Below, in pieces: positions 1 to 11,839 of a stretch of 64,000 nt of DNA. This DNA is from Adenophora triphylla var. japonica. Lineage: Eukaryota > Streptophyta > Magnoliopsida > Asterales > Campanulaceae. Made by a program: the position numbers and the translations under genes. The DNA is taken from positions 1 through 64,000 of the forward strand of contig JAFEMH010002552.1 of NCBI GenBank assembly GCA_022495995.1, read 5' to 3'. Each line of letters begins with the position of its first letter. The first letter of the stretch is position 1. Under the pieces are notes generated by a model. The model saw nothing but the letters and a program-made list of their open reading frames with translations. It was not told where the DNA came from and did no database searches.

Positions 1-194
1 CCTTAGTACTTTCGATTTCTGAAAATTCCCAGGTCCTTTTGTCCCTTTTTATCCCGAAAGGCTCCTCCCTTGGTTTGGTTGGGGGTTTGAGAGGGTTTTG
101 AGAGGGTTTTGAGTGAGAGAGGTCTACGAGGCTGCGTGGATGAGTCTACGGTGTTTCCGTGTGTTTGAAAGGAGTGATCAGTTGGGGTACTTAC
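1..194 (-). repeat. 3' LTR of element A, inner end only
   Basis: This stretch is a direct repeat of 16085-16284, with small indels and substitutions. Shared landmarks are the run of GAGAGGGTTTT repeats and the GGGGTACTTAC terminus. Read on the minus strand, the LTR should start TGTAAGTACCCC. Here the terminal T appears lost, because the polypurine tract runs directly into GTAAG. The rest of this LTR lies left of the window. Confidence 0.85.
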
Positions 195-205
195 GAAGCC
201 CCTCG
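195..205 (-). other. Polypurine tract of element A
   Basis: On the minus strand this reads CGAGGGGCTTC directly before the LTR start. Element B has the identical 11 bases (36551-36561) before its 3' LTR, and C has CGAGGGCTAAC (61280-61270). This is the expected priming site for plus-strand DNA synthesis. Confidence 0.75.
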
Positions 206-368
206 ACGAGCGTCACTTATGAAAGAAGTGGGGTCGCCGATAAGATAAGGGTCCTAATGCGGATCGCGTCTTTGGGAGAGGAAGTGGACCGTGAGGGTCA
301 AAGTGAGGACGTGGTGGTGTCCTTTTGGGTGACCGTTTAGGTCAATAGGGCTGGACCACTGTGATAGG

Positions 369-397
369 ATTCCTACGTATCCAGGCGGGAATCAAGC
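369..397 (-). other. Conserved GATACGTAGG block near the 3' LTR
   Basis: On the minus strand this reads GCTTGATTCCC...GGATACGTAGGAAT. The same block occurs near the 3' LTR of C (61391-61420) and twice in B (36139-36173 and 36409-36441). Flanking sequence in these elements has diverged or been replaced by unrelated tandem repeats, so the block seems constrained. Its function is unknown. Confidence 0.5.
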
Positions 398-409
398 ACA
401 GTCGTAGTT

Positions 410-2235
410 CGGGTGTGGGGTGAGTGTTTTACGTGAATGCGGGCGTGGTGGTGCCACAGTGTTCGTGTGACCGCCGAGGTCGTGGTGAGCGTGGTGGCGT
501 CTGGGTGACCGCGTAAGGTCGGTGATAAGGCAGCCTGGTGGCGTCTGGGTGGCCGTATAGGTCGGTGATAAGCAGGTATTATGGAAGTCGGTGATAAGGA
601 GCGATAGTGGCGTCTGGTGACGCAGGTAGGCCGTGATAAGGAGCGTGATGGCGTAGAACTGGGTGACGCATGGAGTCGGTCACAGGTAGCCCATATCGTC
701 TGGTGACGCATAGGTCGATGGTGGCGTCACGTGGTGGCCACATGCGTGGCCAAACCGTCGGTGATAAGGGACGTGGTGGCGTCATGGTGGCCCGCGTAGG
801 TCGAGGATGGTAAGGGACGTGGTGGCGTCTGGGTAGCCCGCATAGGTCGATGTGTGGGATAGAGCGTGGTGGCGTCACCAGGTGACCGCATAGGTCGATG
901 GTAGAGCAATGTGGTGGCGTCTGGGTGACCCCGTATAGGTCGGTGGTAGGAACGTGGTGGCGTCTGGGTGTACCCGCATGGAATTCGGTCGGTGATAGAG
1001 GCGTGGTGGCGTCTGGGTGGCCATGTAGGTCGGTGGTAGGAGCGTGGTGGCGTCACTGAGGTGGCCGCGTATAGGTCGGTGATAAGGGAACGTGGTGGCG
1101 TCTGGGTGGCCATGTATGGAGGTCGGTGATAAGGGCGTGGTGGCGTCTGGGTGGCCCGCATGGAGTCGGTCAGCAGGGCGTGGTGGCGTCTGGGTGGCCA
1201 CGCCAAATATGGAGTTCGATGGATAAGAGACGTGGTGGCGTCTTTGCAGGTGACAGCATATGGGTCGGTGATAAGGGAACGTGGTGGCGTCCTGGGTGAC
1301 CGTATAGGTCAATGTGATACAGGGCGTGGTGGCGTCTACGGGATGGCCGAAAATTTTAGGTCGGTGATAGACGTGGTGGCGTGGGTAGTGTAAAGGCCTT
1401 CGGCGTCACGGAGACCGTATGGTTGGTGATAAGGACTTAGATGTCTTACGATTGCGGTTGGTGACTGCATAGGCCCAGAGTGACTAAGGAGCGTGGTGGC
1501 GGTTGGTGGCCGTATCTTTGGAGGACTTTGAATGATAAATCGGCGGCGGTTGATGGATGTGCTGGGTGGACAAAATTTGAATCGGTCTTCCTAGCGCGAT
1601 GGTGGCGTCCTGGGATGACGTATAGTCTGTCGGTGACTTTGAATCGTCCTCTAGCGCAGTGATGGAGCGTGGTGGCGTACACTTGTGACTTCGTAGGTCG
1701 GTAGATAAGCCATTTGTGGCGTCTTTGCATGTATGATGTAGATAAGGGCGTGGTGGACTTACGACTGGGGTGACCGTATAGGTCGGTTTGCCCGTTAGTG
1801 GCGTCACGGGTGACCCGTATAGGCCGGATGATTGCGATGGTGGCGTCACCATTTGGCGTTTAGGGCGCTATCGTGCATGGGGACTTGATAAGGGCGTGGT
1901 GGCGTCCTTAGCGTGCTTGTTTGCAGTTGAGTCGGTGCAAGAGACGTGGATATGGCGTCACTTTGAGGATATGCGGTCGGTGATAAGCGCTGACTTCACA
2001 GCTGCTTGTATGGGAGGAGCTCGGTGCTTACTTGAGGGCCGGTGGCGTCTTTGCAAGCTACTTGGATTGAAGGTCGGGGCGATAGTTGAACTTACATCGG
2101 CTACTTAGTGACATATGGAGTCGGTGATAGGGCGTGACCTTGTAGGTGGCCGTATATTGGTGATAAGGGCCGTGGTGGACGTCTGCGGTGACGGTGGTTG
2201 GGTAATCGGTTGATAAGGGCGTTTGGTGCGTCTTG
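410..2235. repeat. Degenerate tandem array in A, first subfamily
   Basis: An irregular array of roughly 40-60-bp units built around CGTGGTGGCGTC, then TGGGTGACCGTATAGGTC and GGTGATAAGG. About two dozen units can be followed, and they become more degenerate after about 1500. The array sits between the start of the antisense PMD gene and the 3' LTR, where B and C carry unrelated arrays. The proline/arginine/histidine-rich open frames across it come from the repeat and are not genes. Confidence 0.8.
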
Positions 2236-2519
2236 TGCCTTGGGAAGTTTTACGATCTTTGAGAGGTGGTTTTAGGGCTCGCTTCTTGAATTCGGGCGAG
2301 AATAGCTTCTGTGAGACTTGAATCGTCTTCGGAGTGGTGCCACGAATTAAGGACTTATGAATTGTCATGCGCGGCCGGTTGGTTGCCATGTTGAGACTTT
2401 TTGAATCGTCATGGGCGAGGATGACCTGTGGTCTTAGGTTTGAATCGGCAGTCTGGTTGATTTGCCGTTGGAAGCGCATGGTCGAGGCGTAGATGTCCAT
2501 TTGCGTCTTGCATGCTTGA

Positions 2520-3235
2520 TGCCAGTCGGACTACGATGTTGAGTTGCGTTGAAGGCTGCGATTGAAATGGGCAAGGTCTTACGTTTGATGGCCGGTGGTT
2601 GCTTGCACCATTGAAGTGGCGAGGACCGGTCTTACGTTTGAGTGGCAGCCGTGGTTGGGACTTGTGCCGTTGAAGTGGGCGGAGGTCGGTCTTGCGACGA
2701 CCGAGATTAGATCTTGCCGTTGAAGTGAGGCGAGACCGGTCTTACGTTTGATGGTGCAGGTGCGAGGATATGCAGGTCTTGCAATGACTTCCCTTTGAGG
2801 CTTGTTGAAAGTGGCGAGACGGCTGGGCTTACGGCGGCCGTGGTTGAGTTGCGTTGAAGTGGCGAGGACCGGTCTTATCTGTTTGTGCCGGTGCTTGGAG
2901 ATGCTTACCCGTTAAGTGGATCGAAGAGACCGGTCTGTACGTTTGTGGCCGTGAATTGATTTGCCGTTGGGAAGATGACTTGGTCGGTCTTTTGAGGCGG
3001 TGGATTGGGGCCGTTGAAGTGGCGTCTTGTGCCTTGATAAGTGCGAGGAGGAATTGCAGTTCTAAAGTGGCGAATTACCGATCTTACGGGAGCAATGGGG
3101 ATTAGAATTGCCGTTGGAGTGAGCGAAGGGGACCGGTCTTACTGGCCCGATGGCAGTGGATTAGATTTGCCGTTGAAGTGGCGAAGAGGGGACCGGTCTT
3201 ACGCTTGGCGACCGGTTGGTTGAATTGAAGGGTTA
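2520..3235. repeat. Degenerate tandem array in A, second subfamily
   Basis: Units of about 60 bp contain TTGAAGTGGCGAGGACCGG, then TCTTACGTTTG and a variable GGCCGTGGTTG segment. Around ten degenerate copies are visible. The array is separate from the first one and lies just upstream of the palindrome pair and PMD gene 1. Confidence 0.7.
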
Positions 3236-3336
3236 GGGACCATTACACTTAGTTTCTTGGAAAAAGGCCTTAGGGACGGCCCGAGGGCAAAGATTATAAG
3301 GAAGCGGGAAAGTAATTTGGCCACCCCGCACAAAGA

Positions 3337-3383
3337 GGTCCGTACGGACCAACACGGTTACAAAGAAGATGTCAGTACGGACC
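3337..3383. promoter_or_regulatory. Palindrome pair upstream of antisense PMD gene 1 (A)
   Basis: A perfect GGTCCGTACGGACC lies at 3337-3350. A two-mismatch copy (TGTCAGTACGGACC) lies at 3370-3383, 33 bp further on. Both follow a CAAAGA-type flank, as in the LTR copies at 15829-16079. The pair lies about 200 bp upstream of the first PMD exon. A regulatory role is inferred from position and recurrence. Confidence 0.55.
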
Positions 3384-3539
3384 GCTGGTTATTTACGGTT
3401 CCCGGAGCTTTGACCGAGTTTAAATTCCAGAGGCTCCTTCACCCATTTCCCATTCCCCGGGTTCGTGAACCGTGGGCGAGAGAGAGGAAAAATTCCTCCA
3501 TTTTGTTCCCCAAAATCTTCCAAATTTTCTTGGCTTAGA

Positions 3540-6500
3540 TTTGCTTGCCAATAGGCGGAGAGGGATCTCGAAGGAGTCGTCGTCGCGCTTGATCCAAGAG
3601 GTGGTTGAGCAGCGAATGGAGCTTGAAAGGAATTGGACTTCGTTCGTTCCATCTTCGAAGAACCGGATGTTTTGTATCCGAATCAGGAGGTGCACAATCG
3701 TCGCTCCATGAACGTCGGGGAGGTAAGAAATGCATTCCGTTTTGATTCCACCTTTCGAATTTTTGAATGCTAGAACTAGGTTTTAGTTTTCGCATTTTTG
3801 AATTTTTTTGTTATTATTTTATGCCTTTTTGTGAAATTCTTGATGAATTGTTGAAAATGGACATGTAAAAATTGTGGGTATGTGTATTTTGTGCAGAAAT
3901 GTGTAGATTAGCTCTTATTTGTGAAAATAAAGTGCCTATCTAGTGAATTGCATGCTTTGGTGTTTTGTACCTAATGCTATTTATGTATGTACATTATGAG
4001 AAAAATTATCGTGTAGTGATAATTTTTGTGAAAAAAAATGTGACATGTGCCGTGTTTTGTGACGGGTTATATGTGAAAGTGTGTGCCGTGTAGGGACGGA
4101 TTTTTCTTTTAAAAATGTGCTATATAGTGTGTGCCGTGTTTTTGGGTGACGGACTTTGTGGGGAAAATATGTGCAATATGTGCCGTGTTGGGACGGATTT
4201 TCTTTTGAAAATGTGTCGTGTAGGGTTTAATCCCCCCCTTTTTTCTTTTGAGAAAATGTGTACGGTGTGTGCCGTGTTTTGTGACGGGTTTGCATGAGAA
4301 AAATTATATGCATGATATATGTGAAAATTATGTGCATTATATGTGCCGTGTTTTGTGACGGGTTACATGGAAAAATTATATGCATGATATATGTGAAAAT
4401 TATGTGCAATATGTGCCGTGTTTTGTGACGGGTTATATGTGCCTTTATATTAAGTACTGTGATTGACGTACCTTTCTTTGTGTTTACTGCGGGATGCGGG
4501 GCTTATGGCCGGGAAGGCAAGAGGATGAAGACTCGGGGATCGCTCGAGGCATTGTGGAAGCTATGGCGGCGGATGCCGATATTTCCGTGGACGGTAGGCC
4601 GAGTCCCGGAGGCTGGTTTATGCTTCGGCCTAGGTGTGTTCGTTGAGAACACAGTGGAGTGTCGACACGAGGAAGAACAAGAGTGTCTTCCTGGGTTTTA
4701 CGAGTATTGGTGGGATACCACCCGCACCTTCCACACAGTGGGGCGAGGTGACGGTGACGCCACGATTTTCTTTGCTATTACGGGCTTTCCTTGAGGAGCT
4801 GTGCGGTGGAGAGATATGATCTCGATGATGTGTTGACCAGAGCTGCTTGGGCTTTGAGCCTCGTCCTCGCGAGGGCACAGGGATCTTTGTAGTGACGTGG
4901 AGATGAGATCACGGCCGGTGTGGGGCTACATCAGGGTACCGGCCGGGTGACGACGGAGCGGTTGGCGCGCTCCTTCTTGTGGTATGCTTGTCAGAGACTT
5001 TGTTCTCGAACCACGCGACCGCGGCTCCCTTTGCTTTGTTGGAGAGCTTGATTGACTGGATAGGGTGCGACATTGCTTGGGCGGCGAGCTTGGCGAGCTC
5101 TACTTCTCCTTGGACCGGTTTAGCGGGGTGGCGATTCGTTGGCTTTGCTTTGACTTTGCTTTGGAGGTATGAGTTTATTCTTGTTTTTGATTTAGCAACT
5201 TGTCTTTTCTCCATTGTCTTTTGCGAGCCTTCTCTGTTTTGTCACAGGTGTGGTTTTATGAGGTTTTCCGGTGCTTCCCGTGGGATAGGGATCTGAGGGC
5301 ATTCTTTGCGTACCACTGCTATCTTTGGGATGGGCTCGTACGGCGAGGAAGAGGAGGACCAGCCGGGGGAAACTCACCATCGCCTACGGGGATGTGCAGG
5401 AGCGTTTGGAGCGGGATAGCCGTGAGGGGTTTGTCTTGTTCCCCTGGACTCGGTATGAGGGAGATGAGTTTGAGGGCTCCCGAGGTGACGGCGCGGCGGA
5501 AGATCTTTGCGGGGCTTGACTTGTGATGTCATGTATGCGGGAGCGGGTCTTACGCGCAGCATGGCCCGGTGTGCTTCCCGTGGCTCGAGGACCCTCCCTT
5601 TGGGATGCTTGACTCCCGGGATATGGATGTGCTCGATTTCGAGAGGTACCTTGGCGGTGTCGGTGCCGAGGAGTTCATTTTATACGGAGAGGAGTACGGG
5701 GCCTTCGTGAGAGGAAGGCGAGGGACGCCGCAGTGCGGCGCGGGAGAGAGAGGGCGCCCCGCGGGCTCCCCGGAAGGATTCGATGCCGGGACCGGATTTC
5801 ACGTGCGTCCGCGGGGGACGGATCGAGGAGGAGGTGTACGTACCGTTCGGGCCGAGGGCTCTGCTGCATCTAAGTGGATCCCGACGGAATCGGTGAGTGT
5901 CTTGACTCTTTTCCATCTTGGCATCTTTTACGCATTTTCTCTTTTTGTTGTTGAGTATAAGCATGTCTTTGGCGTTTCCTTGGCTTCTTGTTGGTGCGAG
6001 TCGGGGAGAGCCTACGATATCTTGACTCGCCGTTACGTGAAGCGATGCGCTCCTTCGCTAAGAAGATGGCGTCGAAGATATCTGTCGGTCTTCGCGTCGT
6101 GTGCCGGCGTGCGAGCCTATGCCTTCGAGAGGCATTGCAGTGGGCGTTCCTCCGCCTAGAGCCGGCGGGCCGCGCGGGAGGGACCTTTGAGAGGCGGCAT
6201 AGCATGGATGCGGGGACGTCTTCGGGAGGCTGCGGGGCCTTCGAGGGAGCGGCCCTTTTATCGGTTCATGCCTCCGCGTGGCGCACGGGGTGAGGTTCCT
6301 CGAGCCTTCTTTCTTTGATCCTTTCGCCGGATTTGATCCTTGAGTACTTCTCGTGGGAGCCTCCGGCGGTGCTCGGTATTCGATGAGGATGTGGACGGGC
6401 GAGTTATTTGAGATGCCCAGACTTCTCTCTTTGGAGGACCTTGGCGAGGATGATGATGATGAGGATTCGATTAGTATTCATTTGCTTTCCCTCTTTTCAT

Positions 6501-6556
6501 ATCCCTCTCTTTTTTTTTTGTTTAGCAACGAGACATTTATGGGTACATTTTTGTAA
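3540..6556 (+). pseudogene. Antisense PMD-like gene 1 of element A (decayed)
   Basis: Encodes a plant-mobile-domain-like protein opposite to gag-pol. It is related to the intron-bearing gene at 35098-32487 in B and the start of one at 62870 in C. Exon 1 ends near 3723 with a motif like ELYP..REH.SRN and a GTAAG donor. Exon 2 runs from about 4493 to 5165 and holds YWWDTTRTFH, then a frameshifted TVTP..F.AITGF, the hallmark of the family. Exon 3 runs from about 5247 (after a TTTTGTCACAG acceptor) to about 5890 and holds VWFYEVFRCFPW. The last exon, from about 6001, ends in an acidic EDLGEDDDDED tail. Several frameshifts and a weakened acceptor (TGCGG for TGCAG near 4490) make it a pseudogene. 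The biochemical role of such proteins in retroelements is not established. Confidence 0.65.
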
Positions 6557-6817
6557 TAAAACACATGTATTTGCATGGCAAAACGGATATTTTATTTTAA
6601 GATGTAATGTCAATTTTGTGATTCGGGAATTGTCCTAGAAATTGTTGCTATTATTATTTTTATTTTGTGCATGCCACGTGGCGAGAGTGCGTTTGTGGGT
6701 AGTGTTGGTTTTGCAGGGAATGGCTTTGGCCGGTGTTTGGGCGGTTTGGAGCAAGGTTTTTGCGAGGACAGTGGTTTTATGCTTGTTTTGCAGGAAATGG
6801 GATTACATTTGCAAGGA

Positions 6818-6862
6818 GGTCCGTACGGACATACTTAGCATGCAAGGAGGTCACGTCGGACC
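6818..6862. promoter_or_regulatory. Palindrome pair upstream of antisense PMD gene 2 (A)
   Basis: GGTCCGTACGGACA lies at 6818-6831 and GGTCACGTCGGACC at 6849-6862, 31 bp apart. Each is preceded by TTTGCAAGGA or ATGCAAGGA. The pair lies about 115 bp upstream of the second PMD ORF, matching the arrangement before PMD gene 1 and in the LTR. Confidence 0.55.
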
Positions 6863-6977
6863 AACCTTGCTTTGGGAAGGACATAAATGCTTTCCGATGC
6901 ACGGATTCTTCCTCATTTCCCATTTCGGCCATTTCGAGCTTTCTTCCCCATTTTCTCTAGGAACCTCCATTTTTGCC

Positions 6978-8536
6978 ATGGATTCTTCGTATGTCCCTAG
7001 AATTCTTGCAGGCTTTCGCGGGGAGAGGCAAGCACACTTCCTTGAGCGGAGTTGCGTGGATGCGGCGCCGTATGAGGCATCGAGAGACGGGCTTTCGAGG
7101 TAAGGTTTCGTCTTTGCTGGTTTGGTCTTTTAAGGAGTTGGTTCACGATTGGGATTTGTTGCGAGGGTACATGAAGTTACAGGATGTTAGGAGGCACGTG
7201 TCTTGTTTCTCCTACAATGAAATGGTGCCCACTTTTGAAGATTTTCGGGCTTTGATTGGAGGGCCCAGGAGGTGGAGGCCATCTCGCTTCTTTGGTTGGT
7301 GGTCTTTGCGGTGGCGTGAAGCTTGCAGACTTTCTTCGTGCTTCGTTGGAAGAAGTGCGAGGGCATGATCCTTGATTCGGGTCATATCGACATTTACGGC
7401 TTGACGGAGCGGTTCATGGTTGATGATGAGAGTGACGTCTCTTGGGATGTATTTGCCTTGTGCGTGATGGCGACGCTTTTTGCAGTGGATTCCCTTGGCA
7501 TTTGTGATGAGCGCTTTGCTAGATGTGGTAGGGCATGCAGTGGAGAGGATATTGTCCCGTTGGTCTTTGGGGGAGACTCTTCATGGTATCGGCAAACGTG
7601 CGGCGGGATCGTTTTTATGAGAGGGAAGCCCGCTTTGCTCACCTTGTAGGCTGCTGAGAGACTTCGAGCCATGCCAGGAGCTCAGAAGCGTCGTTTGCCG
7701 TGGTCATTTGCTCAGCGACCTCTTGTGTTGGATATGGATCGATCCGCACAGAGAGATGGATGGCACGGCTTGGTACGCATCGGATCATTGGTGGGTTCCG
7801 CCTTTGGAGGATTGAGACCGGGAGGATCTTGCGGGAAGGGTCTACGTTGTCGAGTTCAGGTTTGTCTTGGTCCTCCTTCTATATTCCGTCGCTTGTTTCC
7901 CGGCGGTTTGGGATGAAGCGAGGCCTTTGTTGAGGTGGGATGACCTTGCTCTTGCGGAGATAGCTCCTCTTTGTATGGCGGCCCAGGGTGCCTTCTTGCT
8001 ATTATTCGAGGGTATGGAAGTATTCCGCTTTCCCTCTGTGGTACTCCTTAGACGTCGGGAGAGCGTTGTATTGACGACTCGATATACGGCTTTGGTATGA
8101 GCGAGCGTGTTGGGCGATCCCAAGTGGTCTTGGAGAAGCGGGCGTGTAGCGGTGCAGGACCCGGTTGCCGTAGTAGCGGCTATTGCCTTAGGAGTTCCGA
8201 AGCACAGTCGACCCTTTGGATGTGACGGGAGACACTTTGTTTGACTACGAGACTAGAGTTGACCGGGCCAGCGGGGAGAGGTCCTCTTTTACGAGACTCG
8301 CGAGGAGGAGATCCGAGCGAAGCACGGGCGAATGAAGCCACAGAGCTCGGATAGTTGTTTGACTCTGAGGGAGGACCCCAGATCTCGGGCCAGAGAGACG
8401 CGAGTTGGTTCACGTGAGCGAAGAAGACTCGCCGGGGACGAGGGAAGAAAGGAAAGAATGGCGAGGGACAAGCGCGAGATGGCGCGGAATGACCTCCTAA
8501 GTATCCATTCATTGCATTGCAAACACATTATTAGTT
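6978..8536 (+). pseudogene. Antisense PMD-like gene 2 of element A (decayed)
   Basis: A second PMD-type ORF, collinear with 31952-30464 of element B. The best-preserved part is about residues 50-95 of the frame starting at 6973. It reads VHDWDLLRGYMKLQDVRRHV, then SCFSYNEMVPTFEDFRALIGGP; B has PPDWDLLRAAAKFWDVRRHV and SYNEIVPTHEDFRALIGGP. The pattern resembles PMD/DUF7745-like proteins by memory. The downstream part is spread over several frames (7323-7649, 7671-7933 and others) because of indels. It ends in a basic, Arg/Glu-rich segment (about 8332-8480), as does the B copy. No intron is obvious. Frameshifts make it non-functional as read. Confidence 0.6.
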
Positions 8537-9180
8537 AAATGTATTAAAGGTCTTTTAGCATGTTGTGAACTTGAGAGTAGACCGTGCTTGAACTCATCAA
8601 GAAATGTTGTAACCGTTAGTGATTTGTGATTTACTTTTAAAGCTTTGTCGAGACGCAAGATCTTTTGTTTGCCTTTGCTTACATTGTGCACTTTGTCGGC
8701 GTCCATCTTTGGACTTTTACATTTGCATTTGCGGGAAGACGATGCAGGCCACCCACGGCAAATCCCCTTTGCGAGGCTTTGTGCTTGGGTGAGAGGTTGA
8801 ATGCTCCACTTGACGAAGTCGTTTTGACGGTCTTTTCGTAGCTTCCTTGCCTCTTGTTGGCGTCGGGCTCTTGACCTCAATTTCGCGGCTTACGCTTGAG
8901 CTTCTTTTGTTTTTTTTTGTGAGCCCTTGCTCGAGCTCTCTTTTTTTGTGAGCCCTTGCTCGAGCTCTCTTTTTTTTTTTTTGAAGCGCGTGCGGGCGAA
9001 GGCAGCCTGGCTTGGAGGAAACATGAGTCGATCGTTTGATCTTTAGTGACCCTCGGATGTCCTTTGATGTTGCCGCCGTCGTTTGACTTGGTCAAGGTGG
9101 CTGTTTGGGGCGTGTTCTTGAAAAGTGCGGAGCTTGATGGAGGTCTTGATTGACATTCAAACTTTTGACTTTTGTGTATT
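8537..9180. other. Spacer between PMD gene 2 and pol of A, with T-rich duplication
   Basis: The two convergent coding blocks are separated here. A T-run followed by GTGAGCCCTTGCTCGAGCTC is tandemly duplicated at about 8906-8970 and is followed by another T-run. Element B has a comparable A-rich tandem duplication after its pol (29850-30110). No gene is recognised. Confidence 0.5.
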
Positions 9181-9200
9181 TTAAATACCGGACCAATTAA

Positions 9201-9218
9201 GGTTGCCTACGTTCCCCC
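9201..9218 (-). other. Conserved post-pol GGGAACGTAGGCA motif (A)
   Basis: On the minus strand this reads GGGGGAACGTAGGCAACC. B has GGGGAACGTAGGCAGCC at 30157-30173, also just after pol. The motif resembles the GGGATACGTAGGTAGCC block near the 3' LTRs. Function is unknown. Confidence 0.5.
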
Positions 9219-9269
9219 GGACTAGAGGGCTCGGGTGCGTAGTTCGACACTCATGGAGTGCCAAGAGAT

Positions 9270-10451
9270 GCCTGATTGTTCTTCTTCGGGCGAAGTATCT
9301 GCGAAGTTTGCTTCCGTTGGTTGGATTCATGAAGGGATTGCCGTCTAGGTACGGTAGCTTCATGGCGCCTCCGGAGAAGATCTTTTGAACCACGAAAGGG
9401 CCGATCCATGTGGGTTCCCATTTTCCCAGTGGGTTGGTTCGAGTGGAGGCTTTCTTTGAGTCTACGAGTCACCTTCCACGATGTCTCGGGATTTGACTTT
9501 CTTGTCGAAAGCTCTAGCCATCTGCTTTGATAGGCTCGGACGTGTTCCATGGCCTTTAGTCGTCGCTCGTCTAGCGAGCCAATTCGTCATGTCGGCCGGG
9601 CCATTCGGCTTCGTTGATGTCATTTTCCGGCGGCCTCGGAGTGAGGGAATTTCTAGCTCGATGGGAAGGGCTGCTTCCCGTCCCGTACGTCGGGGCAAAT
9701 GGGGTTTCTCCGTGGGCATTACGACGTGTGCGGTAGCCCCAAAGTGCAAGGTGCGGCTTCTCGGGCCAATCTCGTCCTCGGGTGGTCATTTTCGGATGAT
9801 CCGTTCGAGGTTTTGTTTCTTTGCTTCCACGGCGCCGTTTGTTTGTGGCCGGTAGGAGAAGATTTGTGACGTGTGATCTTGGAATTCGGCCCATGACGAT
9901 GCATCGAATTCCCCTTGATGTGAGCCGTTGTACGATATGACCTCATTTGGGATGCCGTATCGGCATATGATGTTTTCCTTTGAGGAAATGTGCGACCTTC
10001 TTGGAGGTGAGTACCTTGTAGGACTTGGCTTCGACCCATTTGGTGAAGTAGTCGATGGCTACTAAGATGAACTTCGTGACCGGAATTCTTTGCTGGCGGA
10101 GCGATTTTCCGATGACGTCAATTCCCAGTGGCAAAGGGCAGGTGTAGTCATGCGGTAGAGATCGTGGGGGCGGGATGATTGAGGTTGGAGAACCGTTGGC
10201 GCTTGTCGCGGCTTCGGACAAAGTGGATGCAATCTGCCTCCATGGAGATCCAGTAGTAGCCGATCCTGAGAATGATTTGCATCGGGGCTCACGGCGTTCA
10301 TGTGGGGACCGCAAGCCCCATTGTGGACTTCGTTCATGAACTTGTTGCTTCTTCTTGGGCGGCCTTGACGTAGGAGTGGCCCGTGGTAGCGTTTCTTGTA
10401 TAACATGTCCCCAAGGATGACAAAGTGAGAGGCGAGGCGTTTTAGGGCCAT
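9270..10451 (-). pseudogene. Integrase part of element A pol (frameshifted)
   Basis: Encodes the integrase half of a gypsy polyprotein, which would join element cDNA to host DNA. Reading from 10451 downwards: LKRLASHFVILGDMLYKK (start of the pre-integrase region), then the core motif VAIDYFTKWVEAKSYKV near 10080-10020. Further down is a C-terminal segment with SGGAMKLPYLDGNPF near 9380-9320, ending KLRRYF near 9285. Element B gives the same order at 28690-29840. At least four frame changes occur (10451-10062, 10314-9943, 10039-9719, 9894-9251), so no functional product is expected. Confidence 0.75.
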
Positions 10452-10476
10452 GATGCTCTTGGTTTGACCCCTTACA

Positions 10477-11770
10477 TTATTGTGGGTCTTCCTTGTTCAT
10501 GAAGGTGGTTTCCCCGCTCTTGAGGTATTGGAAGATCTGGTTTGTGCTGGAAATGGCGTCGGACTTGCGTCTCTTTGGCTCTTCAGCAGTTCCCAAATTC
10601 ACTTTGGTTAAAACCTCCTCGGCAGCTTGGGCCCGGTTTTTCTCTCGTTTGACAACATGCTTAAAGATGTGCTTAATGTATTGTTCGTTTAATGTAATGC
10701 GCTTCTTTATCAAGTGAATCGTTATTAACTGTTTGTGTGTTAGTTAATTTATCAGTTGTTAAAGATGCAATGAGAGGATACTCGGAAAGATCGAAGCATT
10801 CATTAAGAGCATACGGGAATACATTATTGGCAATGAGTTCGTAATCTTCTGGCGTGAGGCCATCAGATGACTCGAGAGACTCAAATTCAAAGCTAATGGA
10901 CTCAGGATGAGTTTTGACACTAGACTCTAGGACTCGAGGGGTCAGACCAAGTTGTTCGATCATGTCCTTTTTCTTTGGCGGTAGGTCAGGAGAATGTGGC
11001 CCGATTATTGAGTGGCAATGAGCTTGATAGGAGATGGGGCTTGAAGGGCTTTGTGTCACCGTTCCCGATCATTGCTATCACAGAGTTATCGTAAACAAAA
11101 TCGATTAGATCCGGCATCTCGATTTCTTCTTTGAAGAAGCGGAGTGTAGCAGTGGTTCGTTCCAAGCATCGTCTGCGGAGTCTCTTGTTTGGGTCTTGGG
11201 CATTACTAGCTCGAATGCGGACTCGTCCCGCTTGTTGAAGGCGGGAGTGTTGACGGAGAGTTTTTCGAATTCTTCCGCCAAAGAGGGGGTTTTCCCGAAC
11301 CAAAATTCGGCTGTGAATAGTGGTGGTTGTGGATCCGGCAGGGCGGTGTGTCGAGGAATGCTCTTCGGACGAGGATTTGGCTTGAGGCCTACGAATCTTG
11401 CCAGGTTCTGCTGGAGCTTGTCCATGGTTGTCGGCCGGCTTTGTTTCGCGCCGATCGCCTTTGTTCCCTTTTCTCGGATCTCCTTCCAAGTTCACGCTTC
11501 CTTGTGAAGTACTTGGGTCATGTCGAAGCTGTAAGGACGAAGATCGGAGATGACGTGCAAGCCTCTTTTGTTATACGCGGAGCGTTTTCGTGCGGCTCGC
11601 TTGTCCTCCGCAATGTGTTCGGGAGTAGGAGAGTATCCCGGGCCGTGCGGGTATTCTGTTCTTTGACATTGATGATCTGTTGAGTGCCCTGACGGCGTTT
11701 TCCCAAACCGAGCCCCGGGATGTAGTTCATGTGCTTCATCATTTTCATCGGGGAGGGATCTTGTCCCAAA
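10477..11770 (-). pseudogene. Middle of pol in A, with RT and RNase H deleted
   Basis: Running down from 11770, the frames show NYIPGLGLGKRRQG (a glycine-rich motif usual before RT in Tat elements), a spacer, then GLTPEDYELIANNVFPYALN near 10850. Element B has GLTPEDYQYVIDVIFPFAWN at the matching place (26320-26380). After NLGTAEEPKRRKSDAISS (about 10610-10556) the frame jumps to NQIFQYLKSGETTF, which in B follows RNase H (WYNQIYRFLKDGES near 28590). About 2 kb covering RT and RNase H in B is therefore absent. The junction lies near 10545-10560. Confidence 0.7.
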
Positions 11771-11839
11771 TCAAAAGGCGAGGTCTATGTGGCATACTTG
11801 GGCCTTTGGGCTCTCGATGGTGAACCCGCGAGCATCATG

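Noticed and set aside
373..1312. Long minus-strand frames rich in Pro, Arg, His and Thr
   Set aside because: They are translations of the tandem repeat; their residue pattern repeats with the DNA unit and no known domain is present.
8289..8538. A separate small gene on the minus strand
   Set aside because: It is the shadow of the Arg/Glu-rich end of PMD gene 2, which has a matching basic tail in element B.
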